Assembly (NCBI GenBank): GCA_009920665.1
Contig: RFZL01000028.1
Coordinates: 1-32,175, forward strand
Length of the DNA stretch: 32,175 nucleotides
DNA from: Alphaproteobacteria bacterium
GTDB lineage: Bacteria; Pseudomonadota; Alphaproteobacteria; Puniceispirillales; Puniceispirillaceae
Direction of reading: 5' to 3'
The position numbers were made by a program, and so were the translations under genes. Under the pieces are notes generated by a model. It saw only the letters and a list, made by a program, of their open reading frames with translations. It had not been told where the DNA came from and made no database searches. Position 1 is the stretch's first letter. Each line of letters begins with the position of its first letter. Shown piece by piece: positions 31,365-32,175 of the stretch.

Positions 31365-32175
31365 AGCCCTGTTTGAAAGGCTTCATGAATTACCAGTTAC
31401 GTCACAAGCTTACCAACAGCAGAAACCACATGTCATCACCACGCAAAACACTAAACTTTGAACTAGGACATATGACTGCTATTATAAGTCGTGTGTTTGG
31501 GTTTCAAGGTCCTAGTCTAATGGTACACACTGCTTGTTCAACAGGACTTACTGCTATGGACTACGCACAACGTATGCTTGAAACAGATCCAGAGTTAGAT
31601 GCTGTGGTCATAGGTGGTGGTGACTTGCCTTTAGAAGCAACCAGTGCTATGTACTTTAGTAATCTACAAGCACTGTCAGATACAGAATGTCGACCATTTG
31701 ATGTTGCTCGTTCAGGCTTTGCACTAGGTGAGGGTGCTGGTGCTATGGTCTTAGAAAGAAAGAATGGTAAAAAGAGTTATGCAGACATACTAGCAGTAGC
31801 AGGAGTAACAGTAGGTGAACACGAAACATCACCAGATCACGCAGGCCAGGCCGCACAACAGGCCGCACTCAAAGCAATCAAAGAAGCAGGTATTACTCCG
31901 GGACAAATTGATTATATTAATGCACACGCAACAGGAACAGTTGTAGGTGATATAATAGAATATAACGCTATGCTTAACATATTACCTGGACGTACTATGA
32001 CTGCTAACAAAGGACAAATTGGACATACTATTTGTTCTAGCGGTATTATTGAAACTGCTTACACTGCTATGGCATTAAAAGATCAGGTGACTCCTCCGGT
32101 TGCAAACTTGTCTGAAGCATGTAGTCAAGGCATGCATCTTCCACAATGTGCTGAAAATCTAAACAATCCAATATA
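31365..32175. other. Compositional break: AT-richer foreign segment
   Basis: From roughly 31.37-31.43 kb to the right edge the base composition drops. For example, bases 31981-32040 have 22 G+C of 60, against 37 of 60 in 28201-28260. Codons shift to TTA/CTA/CTT Leu, CGT/AGA Arg, ACT/ACA Thr and GGT/GGA Gly. The change falls about 90-150 bases upstream of glk and coincides with a ketosynthase frame lacking its N-terminus. A recombination or assembly junction explains both. Confidence 0.75.
31385..32175 (+). CDS. Beta-ketoacyl synthase, N-terminus missing, open at right edge
   Basis: A frame without stop from 31367 to the window end, with ATGs at 31385, 31430 and 31472, encodes a condensing-enzyme (FabF/KS) domain. 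The nucleophile is in HTACSTGLTAMDYA, Cys51 counted from 31385. The two active-site histidines are in NAHATGTVVGD and KGQIGHTICSSG, and FALGEGAGAMVLE is a family block. FabF places the Cys near residue 163, so about 110 N-terminal residues are absent. Upstream of the frame is a stop (31364) and host-like sequence. It could be a viral or other foreign gene joined here, or a 5'-truncated copy. Codon use is unlike every other gene in the window. Function in situ is doubtful. Confidence 0.75.
   Translation, partial: MNYQLRHKLTNSRNHMSSPRKTLNFELGHMTAIISRVFGFQGPSLMVHTACSTGLTAMDYAQRMLETDPELDAVVIGGGDLPLEATSAMYFSNLQALSDTECRPFDVARSGFALGEGAGAMVLERKNGKKSYADILAVAGVTVGEHETSPDHAGQAAQQAALKAIKEAGITPGQIDYINAHATGTVVGDIIEYNAMLNILPGRTMTANKGQIGHTICSSGIIETAYTAMALKDQVTPPVANLSEACSQGMHLPQCAENLNNPI

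Overview
The window reads as a chromosomal stretch of a moderately GC-rich heterotrophic proteobacterium, most likely an alphaproteobacterium. The basis is the gene mix: a DctPQM TRAP transporter, a MalK-type sugar ABC system, a GntR/IdnR-like LacI regulator, a two-gene transketolase, and several SDR and GMC oxidoreductases. A marine habitat is plausible but only inferred. No rRNA, tRNA, insertion sequence or CRISPR array was seen. The last ~0.8 kb (about 31.37-32.175 kb) is AT-richer, uses different codons and carries a ketosynthase lacking its N-terminus. It looks foreign to the rest, either a recombination or assembly junction or a viral-type segment.

Region A (0.3-19.5 kb) is one large catabolic locus. 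On the minus strand, in transcription order: an enolase-superfamily acid-sugar dehydratase, dctQ, dctM, dctP, an SDR, a two-gene UxaA-type dehydratase (small SAF subunit, then large subunit), two more SDRs, a ThDP enzyme, a PfkB kinase and a class I (LacD/YihT-type) aldolase. Many of these genes overlap or nearly touch. On the plus strand: a GMC oxidoreductase, the LacI-family regulator, split transketolase (N then C half), a beta-hydroxyacid dehydrogenase, an NAD-dependent epimerase and a LysE/RhtB exporter, ending at a strong hairpin. Three near-identical 18-bp palindromes (AATGAyAyCGrTrTCATT type) lie upstream of dctP, between the dehydratase and the GMC gene, and upstream of the transketolase. 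Each sits on a plausible promoter, so the locus reads as one LacI-controlled regulon for uptake and breakdown of an acidic sugar or sugar-like compound.

The kinase, aldolase and hydroxyacid dehydrogenase resemble the sulfoglycolytic YihV, YihT and YihU proteins, and a split transketolase also occurs in a described sulfoglycolytic route. A sulfosugar-like substrate is therefore one hypothesis. A missing arginine in the YihU-like protein and the UxaA-like dehydratase argue for another sugar acid.

Region B (19.6-29.7 kb) is a second catabolic locus. The minus-strand operon encodes a sugar-type ABC importer (binding protein, two permeases, ATPase) with an argininosuccinate-lyase-like gene inserted between permease and ATPase. 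Divergently, a GntR/HutC-type regulator is translationally coupled to an 808-residue PIG-L-type deacetylase and an EamA exporter. The 319-bp divergent intergenic region holds two GGTAnnnACC-type palindromes (likely GntR operators), a perfect TTGACA -35 box and seven copies of a 14-bp tandem repeat. An N-substituted amino-sugar conjugate is a reasonable guess for the substrate.

Region C (29.8-31.3 kb) holds convergent gloA and glk genes, followed by the compositional break and the partial ketosynthase.
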